DNA of 5,551 nt from Synergistaceae bacterium (GTDB lineage: Bacteria > Synergistota > Synergistia > Synergistales > Synergistaceae): contig JAISLO010000224.1 of NCBI GenBank assembly GCA_031290815.1, forward strand, positions 1 to 5,551, written 5' to 3'. The notes under the pieces were generated by a model. It saw only the letters and a list, made by a program, of their open reading frames with translations, had not been told where the DNA came from and ran no database searches. How positions within the stretch are numbered: position 1 is the stretch's first letter; every line of letters starts with the position of its first letter. The translations under genes and the position numbers were made by a program. This document shows, piece by piece, positions 5,024 to 5,551 of the stretch.

Positions 5024-5551
5024 TGATGGGCAAACCAGACGGCGTCAGGCCGAGTTTGTTGATTGCAACTACCGTGCCCGACACGATAAAAGCGTTTCTC
5101 CTGCCATACGCGGATCATTTCAGGAGCTCCGGCTGGAGGGTGGAGGCCATGTCCAGCGCCATCTCGGCGAGGGAGGATCTGGCCGCTCACTTTGACGCGG
5201 TTCACGATGTGGATTGGAGCAGAAACCCGCTCTCCGCCGGAAACCTCATAAGAACGCCGGAGAAAATAAGGGAAACGGTCAAGGCTGGCGAGTATGACAT
5301 AATACACGTTCACACGCCTGTGGCGTCGTTCGTCACCAGATATGCCATGAGAAAAGTCGAAGCATCCGCGCGTCCCAAGATGGTCTACACCGCCCACGGA
5401 TTCCACTTCTTCAAGGGGGGGCCGAGATATCGGAACGCGATCTTCAGAAAGCTCGAAAAACTCGCGGGACGATGGACCGATCGTCTGATAGTGATAAACC
5501 AGGAGGACTTCTGCGCTGCCACAAAGTACAGGATAACGCCTAAGGAGGCCA
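5023..5551 (+). CDS. glycosyltransferase, GT4/EpsD-like, N-terminal part (cut by the window edge)
   Basis: The frame is open to the right edge, with 176 complete codons. It encodes the N-terminal Rossmann half of a GT-B enzyme. LLIATTVPDTIKAFLLPYADHF (start of strand 1, cited in part: LLIATTV) is followed by DWSRNPLS, then YDIIHVHTPVASFVTRYAMRK (in part: DIIHVHTPVAS). YTAHGFHFFKGGPRYRN, LEKLAGRWTDRLIVIN and QEDFCAA complete the pattern found in EpsD-like transferases of exopolysaccharide clusters. It would add a sugar from a nucleotide donor to the lipid-linked intermediate in the cytosol. The donor-binding C-terminal half lies outside the window. ATG 5023 overlaps the preceding TGA by one base, and a second ATG follows at 5026. 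GAGGAG at 5012-5017 lies 5 and 8 bases ahead of them, so translation is well supported and coupled. The TTCAAG-G7 stretch inside the gene comes from conserved Lys-Gly-Gly-Pro codons. Confidence 0.9.
   Translation, partial: MMGKPDGVRPSLLIATTVPDTIKAFLLPYADHFRSSGWRVEAMSSAISAREDLAAHFDAVHDVDWSRNPLSAGNLIRTPEKIRETVKAGEYDIIHVHTPVASFVTRYAMRKVEASARPKMVYTAHGFHFFKGGPRYRNAIFRKLEKLAGRWTDRLIVINQEDFCAATKYRITPKEA

Overview
The window looks like chromosomal DNA of a moderately GC-rich anaerobic bacterium. Arg codons AGG/CGG and Ile codon ATA are used freely, and several starts are GTG or TTG. The cobalamin adenosyltransferase resembles the short P-loop CobO form seen in Clostridia, Thermotogota and Synergistota. 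One gene encodes a protein with a Sec-type signal peptide, so this is a bacterium and not an archaeon. Synergistota is my best guess, held loosely, because nothing in the window is a true taxonomic marker.

Layout. Bases 1-239 are AT-rich (about 33% G+C by count) and hold no convincing gene. On the minus strand a two-gene unit follows: a secreted protein of unknown function (1929 to 841), then cobO (803 to 240), only 37 bases apart. Bases 1930-2208 separate this unit from a plus-strand operon transcribed divergently. That gap holds an imperfect inverted repeat, an A8 tract, two extended -10-like hexamers and a small leader ORF.

The plus-strand operon is tightly packed. It runs: a DegT/EpsN/PglE-type aminotransferase (2209-3357), a PglC/EpsL-type sugar-phosphate transferase (3359-3964), an FkbH-like two-domain protein (3974-5023), and the first 176 codons of an EpsD-like GT4 glycosyltransferase that runs off the right edge (5023 onward). 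It reads as the start of an exopolysaccharide, O-antigen or protein-glycan cluster. The aminotransferase would make a UDP-4-amino-4,6-dideoxy-HexNAc-type sugar. The membrane transferase would load a sugar phosphate onto undecaprenyl phosphate, and the glycosyltransferase would extend the chain.

Two points deserve attention. First, the FkbH-like protein keeps the family scaffold but has Gly where the HAD catalytic Asp nucleophile belongs. Two further motif residues are also changed, and it stands where related clusters often carry the PglD/EpsM N-acetyltransferase. Second, the best ribosome-binding site ahead of the operon serves a 16-codon ORF in another frame. That ORF's last codons overlap the aminotransferase start, which suggests translational coupling by a leader peptide.
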